A stretch of DNA of 28,358 nucleotides from Actinomycetales bacterium (GTDB taxonomy: Bacteria; Actinomycetota; Actinomycetes; Actinomycetales; Cellulomonadaceae): positions 1 through 28,358 of the forward strand of contig JAAZAC010000181.1 in NCBI GenBank assembly GCA_012514545.1. Reading direction: 5' to 3'. Made by a program: the position numbers and the translations under genes. The notes below the pieces were generated by a model. It had not been told where the DNA came from. It worked only from the letters and a program-made list of their open reading frames with translations, and did no database searches. Below are positions 1 through 7,360 of this stretch, one piece after another (the first letter of the stretch is position 1; each line of letters begins with the position of its first letter).

Positions 1-707
1 CCCACCTCGCGCGCGACGGCGCGCAGCTCGGCCTCGAAGTAGGGCTCGACGTCGGCGAACATGAAGTCGAGCTGGCCGAGCGCCTCGAGCGCGATCACCG
101 AGTACAGGCGCACCCACGCGTGCGCGAACACCCAGGCGGCGCCGTCGGGCAGCTCCGCCCTGGCGAGCCCGCGCAGCATGGTGAGCTGGTCGACGACGTC
201 GCGCGGGAGCTCGTCGTCCGCGGGGACGGGGAACGGACGCTCCTGCCACAGGTCGACGAACAGGTCGAGGAACACGACCGCGAAGGACTGGCTCCGGTCG
301 CAGTCCTCGACCCACTCCGTCTGCTGGCCGGGGAAGGCGACGGGGCCCGGACCCTTGGACCGGAAGATGACGCCGAACTCGGCCGGGTGGGCCTTCGCCC
401 AGTCGCGGAACGCGCGGATCGCCGCGTGCACGCGGGTGGCGACGTCGTCGGGGGCGTCGTCGATCGCCGCGCGGATGTGCCGCGCCATCTCGGCGACGCA
501 GTCGTGGCACACCGCCTGCACCAGGGCCTCGAGGCTGTCGAAGTAGCGGTAGAGGCCGGGCGCGGTCATGCCCATCTCGCGCGCGATGCCCCGCAGGCTG
601 AGCTCCTCCCCGCCCGAGGCGACGAGCTGGCGGCGGGCGACCTCCTTGATCTCCGCCTCGGTGGCGGCGCGCTGGCGGTCCCGCCGCGACTCCGTCGTCG
701 TGGTCAT
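1..707 (-). CDS. TetR/AcrR-family transcriptional regulator (3' end outside window)
   Basis: A one-component repressor, probably of the divergent MMPL exporter. Translation from the ATG at 707 begins MTTTTESRRDRQRA and stays open for 235 codons to the window edge, so the C-terminus is missing. Residues ~15-60 form the TetR helix-turn-helix: IKEVARRQLVASGGEELSLR, then GIAREMGMTAPGLYRYF, where the recognition helix ends in the usual LYRYF. The remainder is an alpha-helical ligand-binding domain (e.g. FRDWAKAHPAEFGVIF) resembling the TetR C-terminal type called WHG/TetR_C_13; that subfamily call is by memory. An AAGGAG ribosome-binding site lies 7 nt before the ATG. It is divergent from the exporter across a 157-bp palindromic region, the standard arrangement for TetR auto- and efflux-repression. 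The ligand cannot be predicted. Confidence 0.9.
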   Translation of the reverse strand, partial: MTTTTESRRDRQRAATEAEIKEVARRQLVASGGEELSLRGIAREMGMTAPGLYRYFDSLEALVQAVCHDCVAEMARHIRAAIDDAPDDVATRVHAAIRAFRDWAKAHPAEFGVIFRSKGPGPVAFPGQQTEWVEDCDRSQSFAVVFLDLFVDLWQERPFPVPADDELPRDVVDQLTMLRGLARAELPDGAAWVFAHAWVRLYSVIALEALGQLDFMFADVEPYFEAELRAVAREV

Positions 708-737
708 GCCCTGCTCCTTCCCGGCGCGGGCCGCACG

Positions 738-826
738 CGTCGTGAGAACGGTGTTGACATCTGCTAACACCATGTGTTGGCGTATACGGCGTTAGCAAAC
801 ACTGTAAGCACACACCGTTCACGACG
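738..826. promoter_or_regulatory. Divergent operator/promoter region between tetR and the MMPL exporter
   Basis: Nested inverted repeats. The outer arms CGTCGTGAGAACGGTGT (738-754) and ACACCGTTCACGACG (812-826) are complementary apart from two extra bases in the left arm. The inner arms TGCTAAC (762-768) and GTTAGCA (791-797) match perfectly. A consensus -35 hexamer TTGACA sits at 754-759, but no well-spaced -10 follows on the plus strand. This stretch is clearly AT-richer than its surroundings. It is the probable binding site of the TetR protein controlling both genes; the exact operator half-sites are inferred. Confidence 0.65.
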
Positions 827-864
827 GCTATCGGCCGTCACTCCAGGGTACTCGGGAGCACCGC

Positions 865-3129
865 ATGTTCGACCGACTCGGCCGCACGACACACGACCGC
901 CGCCGCCTCGTCATGGCAGCGGCCCTCGTCTTCGCGGTCCTCGCCGCCGTGTTCGGCCCCGCCGTGCAGCGCGAGGTGAGCGTGGGCGGGTTCGCCGACC
1001 CCCACGCCGAGTCCACGCGCGCGGCCGCCGTCCTCGAGGAGGCGTTCGGGCCCGCCACGAGCGACGTCGTCGTGCTGTGGCGGCACCCCACGCTCGCGGC
1101 GGACGACCCGGCCTTCGCCGCGGCGCTCGCGCCGGTCCTCGCCGACCTGCCCGCCGCCGACGTCCAGCGCGTCGTCCACCCGTGGCTGCCCGGACTGCCC
1201 GACGACGTGCGGGCAGGCCTCGTCGGCGCCGACGGCCGCACCGCCATGGCCGCGATCGCGCTCGCCGGCGACGACGACGCCGCGCGCGCCGAGGCGTACG
1301 AGCGCCTCCGCGACCGGCTGACCGCGCCCGAGCCGTTCGACACCCACCTCGCCGGCCTGCAGCCGGTCTACAGCGAGCTGCAGGAGCGGTCCGAGCGGGA
1401 CATCGCACGCGCCGAGATGCTCGCCATGCCGATCCTGCTCGTCCTGCTCGTGCTCATCTTCGGCAGCCTCGCCGCCGCGGCCCTGCCGGTCGCGATCGGG
1501 GGGATCGCCGTCGTCGGCAGCATGCTCGTGCTCCGCGCCGTCACCGCGGTCACCGACGTCTCGCCGTTCGCGCTCAACGTCGCGACGATCCTCGGCCTCG
1601 GCCTCGCGATCGACTACTCGCTGTTCGTCGTCTCCCGCTTCCGCGAGGAGCTCGCCCGGTCCGCGGCGCGTGGCGAGGACACGCGCCCCGGCTCGGCCGC
1701 CGTGCGCACCGCCGTCCGGCGCACCGTCGCCACCGCCGGCCGGACCGTCGCGTTCTCCGGCCTCACCGTGGCCATCGCCTTCTGCGGCCTCCTGCTGTTC
1801 CCGCAGATGTTCATGCGGTCGATGGGCCTCGGCGGGATCGCCGTCGTGCTCGTCGACGTCGTCCTCGCGCTCACGCTCCTGCCGGCGCTGCTGGCGTGGC
1901 TCGGCCCACGCGTCGACGCCGGTCGCCTGCCCGCGGCCGTGACCCGCCGCCTGCCCTGGGCCCGCCGCGCGCAGACGGGTGAGGGCGGCTGGGCCCGCCT
2001 CGCGCGGGGCGTGCTGCGCCGCCCGGCTGCGGTCGTCCTGGGCACGACGGCGGTCCTCGGCCTCGTCGCGCTGCCCGCCTTCGACCTCGTCGCCGGGGAG
2101 ACCGACGTCCGCGACCTGCCGGCCTCCTCGGTCACGCGGCAGGACGCCGACGTGCTCGCCGAGCAGTTCCCCGCCGCCGCGGCGCCCGCGAGCGACGTCG
2201 TCGTCGTGGGCGAGGTCGACGAGGCCGCGCTCGGCGCCTGGGTCGCCTCGCTCGGCGACCTGCCCGGGGCGACCGGCGCGACCCTGGCGGGCCGGGCGGA
2301 CGACGTGACCCACGTCGTCGTGCGCGCGGCGGCCGGCCCCGAGGACCCGACCACGCGCGAGCTCGTGCGCGAGCTGCGCGCGGCCGTGGGCGAGACGCGC
2401 GCGGGGCTCGGCGGCGCCGAGGTGCTCGTGGGCGGCGCGGCGACCGCCGGGACCGACGCGGTCGCCGTCATCACGCGCGTGCTGCCGTGGACGCTGGCGT
2501 TCGTCGCGGGCACGACGATGCTGCTGCTCTTCCTCGCGCTCCGCTCGGTGGTGCTGCCGGTCAAGGCGGTGGTCATGAACGTGCTGTCGCTCGGCGCGAC
2601 CGTCGGCATGGTGACGTGGGGGTTCGTGCAGGGCCACCTCGCCGGGGCGCTCGACTTCACCGCGGCCGGTCGCGTCGAGGCCGCGAACCTCGTGCTCATC
2701 GGCCTCATCGCGCTCGGCCTGGCGATGGACTACGAGCTGTTCCTGCTCAGCCGGGTCCGCGAGGAGCACCTGCGCGGCGCCGACGACGCGACCGCCATCG
2801 CGACCGGCCTGCAGCGCTCCGGCCGGACGATCACCTCGGCGGCGCTGCTCCTCGTCGTCGTGCTCGCCGCGATGGTCACCTCGGGCGTGACGTTCCTCAA
2901 GACGATCGGCCTGGGCCTGGCGTTCGCGGTCGCGCTCGACGCCACCGTGGTCCGCGCGCTGCTCGTGCCGGCGACCATGCGGCTGCTCGGCCGCGCGAAC
3001 TGGTGGCTGCCCCGGCCGCTCGCCCGCCTGCACGACCGGCTGGGCTTCGACGAGGGCGCCGAGGCGCCCGAGGTCGAGCCGCCCGCCACGGTCGAGCGGG
3101 AGCCGGAGCTCGTGGGCTCGCGTGGCTGA
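865..3129 (+). CDS. MMPL-family RND transporter
   Basis: Inner-membrane proton-driven exporter of lipids or drugs, 754 residues. Two homologous halves each have an N-terminal membrane helix, a periplasmic-type soluble loop and a block of five helices. TM1 is about residues 15-34. The conserved Asp-Tyr proton-relay pairs are visible in both helix blocks: D250-Y251 in GLAIDYSLFVVSRFREE and D622-Y623 in GLAMDYELFLLSRVREE. The C-terminus is short, with no long cytoplasmic tail as in mycobacterial MmpL3. The ATG follows a GGGAG motif. The first gene on the plus strand, it diverges from the TetR gene, so it is most likely induced by a toxic or lipid-like ligand of that regulator. The family is certain; the substrate is unknown. 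Confidence 0.93.
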   Translation: MFDRLGRTTHDRRRLVMAAALVFAVLAAVFGPAVQREVSVGGFADPHAESTRAAAVLEEAFGPATSDVVVLWRHPTLAADDPAFAAALAPVLADLPAADVQRVVHPWLPGLPDDVRAGLVGADGRTAMAAIALAGDDDAARAEAYERLRDRLTAPEPFDTHLAGLQPVYSELQERSERDIARAEMLAMPILLVLLVLIFGSLAAAALPVAIGGIAVVGSMLVLRAVTAVTDVSPFALNVATILGLGLAIDYSLFVVSRFREELARSAARGEDTRPGSAAVRTAVRRTVATAGRTVAFSGLTVAIAFCGLLLFPQMFMRSMGLGGIAVVLVDVVLALTLLPALLAWLGPRVDAGRLPAAVTRRLPWARRAQTGEGGWARLARGVLRRPAAVVLGTTAVLGLVALPAFDLVAGETDVRDLPASSVTRQDADVLAEQFPAAAAPASDVVVVGEVDEAALGAWVASLGDLPGATGATLAGRADDVTHVVVRAAAGPEDPTTRELVRELRAAVGETRAGLGGAEVLVGGAATAGTDAVAVITRVLPWTLAFVAGTTMLLLFLALRSVVLPVKAVVMNVLSLGATVGMVTWGFVQGHLAGALDFTAAGRVEAANLVLIGLIALGLAMDYELFLLSRVREEHLRGADDATAIATGLQRSGRTITSAALLLVVVLAAMVTSGVTFLKTIGLGLAFAVALDATVVRALLVPATMRLLGRANWWLPRPLARLHDRLGFDEGAEAPEVEPPATVEREPELVGSRG

Positions 3130-3160
3130 CCGGTCGGGGCGGTGCGCGCGCCGCGGGGAC

Positions 3161-3166
3161 TACCCT
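3161..3166 (+). promoter_or_regulatory. -10 element (TACCCT) of a leaderless purU transcript
   Basis: TACCCT fits the actinobacterial TANNNT -10 consensus and ends 8 nt before the GTG at 3175. That places transcription initiation at the start codon. It supports 3175, not the in-frame GTG at 3142, as the start of purU. Confidence 0.6.
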
Positions 3167-3174
3167 CAGCCCTC

Positions 3175-4074
3175 GTGAGCGACCACCGCCCCGACCAGCC
3201 CGCCCCCGCGCCGTCGGGCGCGCCCGGCGAGCCGACCCACTGGGTCCTCAGCCTGTCCTGCCCGGACCGGCCCGGCATCGTGCACGCGGTGTCCGGCCTG
3301 CTGGCCCAGCACGGCGGCAACATCACCGAGTCCCAGCAGTTCGGCGACCAGGCGAGCGGGCTGTTCTTCATGCGCGTGCAGGTCGAGTCGACGGCGTCGC
3401 GCGAGGAGCTGACCGCGGCGCTGCGCGAGCTCGCGCCGCGCTTCGACATGACGTGGGAGCTCGACGTGGCCGGGCGCCGGATGCGCACGCTCGTCATGGT
3501 GTCCCGCGCCGCGCACTGCCTGAACGACCTGCTGTTCCGCGAGCGCTCGGAGGGCCTGCCGGTCGACATCGTCGCGGTCGTGGGCAACCACACCGACCTC
3601 GCGGGCCTCGCCGAGTTCTACGGCGTCCCGTTCCACCACCTGCCCGTGACGCCCGAGACCAAGGCCGACGCCGAGGCGCGGCTGCTCGCGCTGGCCCGCG
3701 AGCTGGACGTGGAGCTCGTCGTGCTCGCCCGGTACATGCAGATCCTGTCGGACGACCTGTGCCGCGCCCTCGAGGGCCGGGTGATCAACATCCACCACTC
3801 GTTCCTGCCGAGCTTCAAGGGCGCCCGTCCGTACGCGCAGGCGCACGACCGGGGCGTCAAGCTCATCGGCGCCACCGCGCACTACGTCACGGCCGACCTC
3901 GACGAGGGGCCGATCATCGAGCAGGACGTCGAGCGGGTCGACCACACGAAGACCGTCGAGGACCTCGTCCGGCTCGGCCAGGACGTCGAGCGCCGGGCGC
4001 TCGCCCGCGCGGTGCGCTGGCACGCCGAGCGGCGGATCCTCCTCAACGGCCACCGGACGATCGTCTTCCGCTGA
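3175..4074 (+). CDS. purU: Formyltetrahydrofolate deformylase
   Basis: Cytosolic enzyme hydrolysing 10-formyl-THF to THF plus formate, which balances one-carbon pools and supplies formate. It has 299 residues from the GTG at 3175. Residues ~20-95 are an ACT regulatory domain (WVLSLSCPDRPGIVHAVSGL). Residues ~105-299 are the formyltransferase fold. The catalytic triad is N205 and H207 in VINIHHSFLPSFKGA and D243 in ADLDEGPII; the N-to-D spacing of 38 equals that in PurN. Length and motifs are typical of the family. The ACT domain and the INIHHSFLPSF motif distinguish it from PurN, which is present separately at 24724. It starts 45 nt after the exporter but carries its own TACCCT promoter, so the two need not be co-transcribed. 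Confidence 0.95.
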   Translation: MSDHRPDQPAPAPSGAPGEPTHWVLSLSCPDRPGIVHAVSGLLAQHGGNITESQQFGDQASGLFFMRVQVESTASREELTAALRELAPRFDMTWELDVAGRRMRTLVMVSRAAHCLNDLLFRERSEGLPVDIVAVVGNHTDLAGLAEFYGVPFHHLPVTPETKADAEARLLALARELDVELVVLARYMQILSDDLCRALEGRVINIHHSFLPSFKGARPYAQAHDRGVKLIGATAHYVTADLDEGPIIEQDVERVDHTKTVEDLVRLGQDVERRALARAVRWHAERRILLNGHRTIVFR

Positions 4075-4099
4075 CCGCACCACCGGCGCCCGCCCACCC

Positions 4100-4193
4100 G
4101 GCGCAGAGTGGAACGATCCGCCGGTCGGCGGCGCAGAGTGGAACGATCCGCCGGCATCTCGTTCCACTCTTCCTGCAGATCGTTCCACTCTGC
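4100..4193. repeat. Palindromic repeat cluster A (core GAGTGGAACGA)
   Basis: Four copies of GAGTGGAACGA: direct at 4107 and 4137, inverted at about 4159 and 4181. Copies 1 and 2 are identical 25-mers with a 30-bp period (4100-4124, 4130-4154). Copies 2 and 3 form a hairpin: 12-bp arms 4135-4146 and 4159-4170 around the 12-nt loop TCCGCCGGCATC. The 36-nt palindrome at 4135-4170 recurs with two mismatches at 5284-5319. It lies between the purU stop and the promoter of the helix-turn-helix gene, so it may act as a purU terminator or as a REP/MITE-like element. Confidence 0.85.
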
Positions 4194-4206
4194 CCGGCTG
4201 CAGTTC

Positions 4207-4259
4207 GCAAGAGTTCTTTCGCAAGAACTCTTGCTAAAGACTTGTTGCGAATGTAGCGT
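4207..4259 (+). promoter_or_regulatory. Promoter and palindromic operator of the winged-helix regulator
   Basis: A perfect inverted repeat with 12-bp arms, GCAAGAGTTCTT (4207-4218) and AAGAACTCTTGC (4223-4234), has the 4-nt centre TCGC. It overlaps the -35 hexamer TTGCTA (4231-4236). After exactly 17 nt comes the -10 TAGCGT (4254-4259), which ends 6 nt before the ATG, so the mRNA is probably leaderless. The heptamer TTCGCAA occurs at 4204 and 4218 and inverted at about 4244-4250. The placement over the -35 predicts repression, most simply by the encoded regulator itself. Confidence 0.75.
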
Positions 4260-4265
4260 CGTTCC

Positions 4266-4982
4266 ATGCCCGACGACGTCCCGCCCGCCCCGCAGGCCCC
4301 CAACCCCCCGGTGCCGCCGGTCCCGCCCGAGCCGCCGCTGCCCCCGGAGCCGCCGACGCCCCCGGAGCCGCCGACGCCGACGATCACCGACCCGGCCCGG
4401 ATCCGCGCCCTCGCGCACCCGCTGCGCCTCGAGCTGCTCGACCTCCTCGGCGAGCTCGGCGAGGCCACCGCCACGCAGTGCGCCGAGCGGACGGGCGAGA
4501 CGGTCGCCAACTGCTCGTTCCACCTGCGCACGCTCGCGCGGGCGGGTTACATCGAGCCCGCGCCCGGCCGCGGCCGCGAGCGCCCGTGGCGCCTCGTGGC
4601 CCGCAGCCGGCGCCTCGACATCGACCCGGACCAGCCCGGCTCGCAGCCCGCGATGACCGAGCTCGTCGGCCTCATGCTCACGCGCGAGGTCGAGCGGTTC
4701 CGCGACTTCCTCGCCCGGCACGACAGGTTGCCGGACGCCTGGCGCGACACCGTCGCCGTCAACACCGGGGCCTTCTGGGCCACCGCCGACGAGCTGCGCG
4801 AGCTCGTCGAGACGATCAGCCACCTGCTCGACCCGTTCGCCGAGCGTCAGTCCGACCCTTCCCGGCGCCCGCCCGGCGCCCGCCTCGCCCGGCTCCTCGC
4901 CGCGGTCAACCCCGACACCCTGCCCGACGACGGCCCCTCACCCGCGCCGGAGCCCGCCCCGAGCCCGGAGGACCCCCGATGA
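4266..4982 (+). CDS. ArsR-like winged helix-turn-helix transcriptional regulator with proline-rich N-terminus
   Basis: A DNA-binding protein of 238 residues. Residues 1-37 are an unusual proline/glutamate tail made of PPEPP and PPTPP units. Residues ~38-105 are an HTH_20/ArsR-type winged helix: ARIRALAHPLRLELLDLLGE, then the recognition region TGETVANCSFHLRTLARAGYIE, then a basic wing. The middle region (~120-190) is helical; the C-terminus is again proline-rich. No metal-binding Cys cluster of classical ArsR sensors is present, so metal sensing is unlikely. The gene probably represses itself through the 12-bp palindrome over its -35. The start is fixed by the -10 six nt upstream. It overlaps the next gene by ATGA. 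In related actinobacteria such regulators often sit beside an MFS exporter; none is present here. Confidence 0.85.
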   Translation: MPDDVPPAPQAPNPPVPPVPPEPPLPPEPPTPPEPPTPTITDPARIRALAHPLRLELLDLLGELGEATATQCAERTGETVANCSFHLRTLARAGYIEPAPGRGRERPWRLVARSRRLDIDPDQPGSQPAMTELVGLMLTREVERFRDFLARHDRLPDAWRDTVAVNTGAFWATADELRELVETISHLLDPFAERQSDPSRRPPGARLARLLAAVNPDTLPDDGPSPAPEPAPSPEDPR

Positions 4983-5212
4983 CCACCGTCACCATCGACG
5001 CCCGCAGCGTCCGGTTCCGCGTCCCCGTGCTCCGGCTCGGCCGGCTGCGCGCCGCGATCGTCGTCCACGTGACCGAGCGCGTCGAGCTGCGGGTCGAGGA
5101 GCGCCGCCGGCGCGCCGCCGCCCCCGCCCGCACGGCCCGCGCCGTCGCGACGGCCCTCGAGCGCGCCGACGCCCACCGCACCGACGCGCTGCGCCACCGC
5201 CTGCCGGTCTGA
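4979..5212 (+). CDS. Small basic protein of unknown function, translationally coupled to the regulator
   Basis: 77 residues, starting at the ATG that overlaps the TGA of the upstream regulator (ATGA, 4979-4982), so translation is coupled. The first ~45 residues alternate hydrophobic and charged in a beta-like pattern (VTIDARSVRFRVPVLRLGRL). The rest is Arg/Ala-rich and probably helical. No signal peptide, membrane segment or Cys/His motif is seen. I do not recognise a family. GC-rich third positions and operon placement support a real gene. Its position suggests a partner or effector of the winged-helix regulator, but this is inference only. Confidence 0.65.
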   Translation: MTTVTIDARSVRFRVPVLRLGRLRAAIVVHVTERVELRVEERRRRAAAPARTARAVATALERADAHRTDALRHRLPV

Positions 5213-5279
5213 CCGCGCCGCCTGTCACGCGGACCACCCACCCGCCGCCCACGAACGCCACGCCCACCGCCCAGGCCCC

Positions 5280-5349
5280 CCGCAGAGTGGAACGATCCGC
5301 CAGCATGTCGTTCCACTCTGCGGCGCAGCGCCGCATGTCGTTCCACTCC
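5280..5349. repeat. Palindromic repeat cluster B (core GAGTGGAACGA)
   Basis: Three core copies: direct at 5285, inverted at about 5308-5318 and 5338-5348. The first two form a perfect 16-bp stem (5280-5295 with 5308-5323) around the 12-nt loop TCCGCCAGCATG. A GC palindrome (GCGGCGC, A, GCGCCGC; 5320-5334) follows. The element at 5284-5319 is the twin of 4135-4170. It lies between the convergent ends of the small protein gene and the permease gene and could serve as a bidirectional terminator. Confidence 0.85.
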
Positions 5350-5399
5350 GTGTCGGGGAGCGAGGGGTCGGCGGTGGTGGACCGGACCTGACGGCGGGG

Positions 5400-6608
5400 T
5401 CAGCGGCCGACGAGCCGGGACCGGCGCGACAGCGCGTCGACCGTGACCGCGAGCGCGAGCACGAGGCCCGTGACGATGTAGCGCAGCGAGCCGTCCGCGT
5501 TGACCAGCGTGAGCCCGGAGCCGATCGCGTGCACCACGGCCACGCCCAGCACGGCCGACCACGCGCTCCCCCGGCCGCCGAACAGGCTCGTCCCGCCGAT
5601 GACGGCGGCCGCGATCGCGGTGAGCGTGAGGTCCGCGCCGCCCGCGCCCTGGTTCGCCGCCGCGAGCCGGCCTGCGGAGAGCACGCCCGCCACGGCCGCC
5701 AGCGCCGCGCACGCCGTGAACGCGGAGAGGTACACGCGGCGGACGGCGAAGCCCGCGCGCCGCGCCGACTCGACGTTGCTGCCGATCGCCCGGACCGAGC
5801 GGCCCCAACGGGTCCGGCGCAGCGCGACGTCGGCCACCCAGACGAGGCCGAGGAACACGGCGACCATCCCGCCGATGCCGCGGCTCGTGTTGAGATACCA
5901 GACGGGCAGCCCGAGCCCGACGGCGAGGACGCCCGCCCGCGCCGCGATCTCGGCGAGCGACGGGGCCGGCAGCTCGGCCGCGCGGCGGCGGCGCCGGTCG
6001 CGCAGGCCCGCCACCGTCACCCCGACGACGACGGCGCCGACCACCGCGAGCGACGCCACCGGGTGCAGGAACGACTCCTGGCTGAACCGCACGAGGGCGG
6101 ACTCGTACGGCAGGTTGAGGGACGCCGTCGGCGCGAGGACCTGCATCTGCAACCCGACGCCGACCATGAGCCCGACGAGCGTGATGACGAAGCTCGGCAC
6201 CCCGAGGCGCGTGAACATCCAGCCGTAGCCCGCGCCGAGCGCCGCGCCCGCGAGGACCGCGGCGACCAGCGCCACCGCCAGCGGCCACCCGGCCCGCACG
6301 ACCCCCACCGCGACGATCGCCGCGGACAGGCCGGACACGGCCCCCACGGACAGGTCGATCTGGCCGACCATGAGCACGAGCACGACGCCGAGCGTGAGGA
6401 TGCCCGTCGTCGACGCCTGCAGCGTCATGTTGACGAGGTTGTCCGCGGACAGGTACGCCCCGTTGAGCGCCTGGAACACGAGCGCGAGCACGACGAGCGA
6501 GACGAGCACCGGCACCGACCGCAGGTCCCGCTCGCCGCCCGAGCGCCACCGCCAGTCGGGCCGTGCCGCCACGGGCAGCCCGGCGCGGTCCACCACGGGA
6601 ACGGTCAT
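5400..6608 (-). CDS. Sugar ABC transporter permease (simple-sugar/XylH type)
   Basis: Membrane-spanning subunit of a CUT2-type monosaccharide importer, 402 residues. It starts MTVPVVDRAGLPVAARPDW and has about ten hydrophobic segments. The family signature of BPD_transp_2 permeases is clear: NLVNMTLQASTTGILTLGVV, then MVGQIDLSVGAVSGLSAA, with the diagnostic G-x-I-D-L-S-V-G motif. In the C-terminal half RAIGSNVESARRAGFAVRR matches the conserved GxNxxAARxxGI loop that contacts the ATPase, and AAVIGGTSLFGGRGSAW is also conserved. Last gene of the operon, it overlaps the ATPase by ATGA (6605-6608). An Arg-rich insertion near residues 205-215 separates helices. The substrate is probably a pentose or hexose. 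Confidence 0.92.
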   Translation of the reverse strand: MTVPVVDRAGLPVAARPDWRWRSGGERDLRSVPVLVSLVVLALVFQALNGAYLSADNLVNMTLQASTTGILTLGVVLVLMVGQIDLSVGAVSGLSAAIVAVGVVRAGWPLAVALVAAVLAGAALGAGYGWMFTRLGVPSFVITLVGLMVGVGLQMQVLAPTASLNLPYESALVRFSQESFLHPVASLAVVGAVVVGVTVAGLRDRRRRRAAELPAPSLAEIAARAGVLAVGLGLPVWYLNTSRGIGGMVAVFLGLVWVADVALRRTRWGRSVRAIGSNVESARRAGFAVRRVYLSAFTACAALAAVAGVLSAGRLAAANQGAGGADLTLTAIAAAVIGGTSLFGGRGSAWSAVLGVAVVHAIGSGLTLVNADGSLRYIVTGLVLALAVTVDALSRRSRLVGR

Positions 6609-7360
6609 CGCGCACCTCCTGCCCGGTTCGGGACCACGCCGGTGATCGCGGCGATGATCTCCTCGTAGCTGGCCGTCTCGCCGTCGAACACCCCGTTCAC
6701 CCGGCCGCGCCGCAGCACGACGACGCGGTCCGCCACGGCCTGCACGTCGGCCATGTTCTGGCTCACCAGGACGACGCCGTACCCCCGGTCGCGCACGCGC
6801 TCGACGAGGTTGAGCACCTCGGCGGTCTGCGTCACGCCGAGCGAGGCGGTGGGCTCGTCGAGCACGAGCACGCGGGGCTCGCCGACGAGCGCGCGGGCCA
6901 CCGCGACCGCCTGCCGCTGCCCGCCCGAGAGCTCCGACACCGGCGCCCGCACGGACGGCACGCGCGCCGCGAGCTGCGCGAGCAGCCGCTGCGCCTCGCG
7001 CTCCATCGCGACCTCGTCGAGCAGCGGCCCGCGCCGCAGCTCCTGCCCGAGGAACACGTTCTCCACCACGTCGAGGTCCTCGCACAGGGCGAGGTCCTGG
7101 AACACGGTCGCCACGCCGAGCTGGCGGGCCAGGCCGGGCGAGCGCAGGAGCACCTCCTGGCCGTCGACGACGACCTCGCCCGCGTCGGGCACCAGCGCCC
7201 CCGCGAGCACCGCCACGAGCGTGCTCTTGCCGGCCCCGTTGTCGCCGACGACCGCGACGACCTCGTGCGCGTGCACGTCCAGGTCGACGTCGACCAGCGC
7301 GCGCACGGCGCCGAAGCTGTGCGTGATCCCGCGCAGGGACATGACGGGGGGATGCGTCAT
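6605..7360 (-). CDS. Sugar ABC transporter ATP-binding protein (single-domain)
   Basis: ATPase of the CUT2-type importer, 251 residues with one nucleotide-binding domain (FrcA-like, not the double-domain XylG/RbsA form). Walker A is GDNGAGKST with K45; the Q-loop is in VFQDLALCEDLDVVEN; the signature is LSGGQRQ; Walker B is LVLDEPTAS with D168 and E169. The switch position that is normally His (VSHN in relatives) reads VLVSQNMAD, i.e. Gln201, which is unusual. The ATG at 7360 is preceded by GGAGGGCAG, a strong ribosome-binding site, and overlaps the stop of the binding-protein gene. An upstream in-frame start at 7393 would lengthen the overlap and lacks this site. Confidence 0.93.
   Translation of the reverse strand: MTHPPVMSLRGITHSFGAVRALVDVDLDVHAHEVVAVVGDNGAGKSTLVAVLAGALVPDAGEVVVDGQEVLLRSPGLARQLGVATVFQDLALCEDLDVVENVFLGQELRRGPLLDEVAMEREAQRLLAQLAARVPSVRAPVSELSGGQRQAVAVARALVGEPRVLVLDEPTASLGVTQTAEVLNLVERVRDRGYGVVLVSQNMADVQAVADRVVVLRRGRVNGVFDGETASYEEIIAAITGVVPNRAGGAR

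Noticed and set aside
3142..3174. Upstream in-frame GTG for purU
   Set aside because: It would place the TACCCT promoter element inside the coding sequence and adds eleven residues without family similarity.
4100..4193. CRISPR-like array
   Set aside because: Only two direct copies with a 30-bp period, practically no spacers, and inverted copies follow; no cas genes.
5282..5349. Attachment site or transposon end with target duplication
   Set aside because: The palindromes are clear, but no transposase, integrase or matching short direct repeats were seen at the outer edges.
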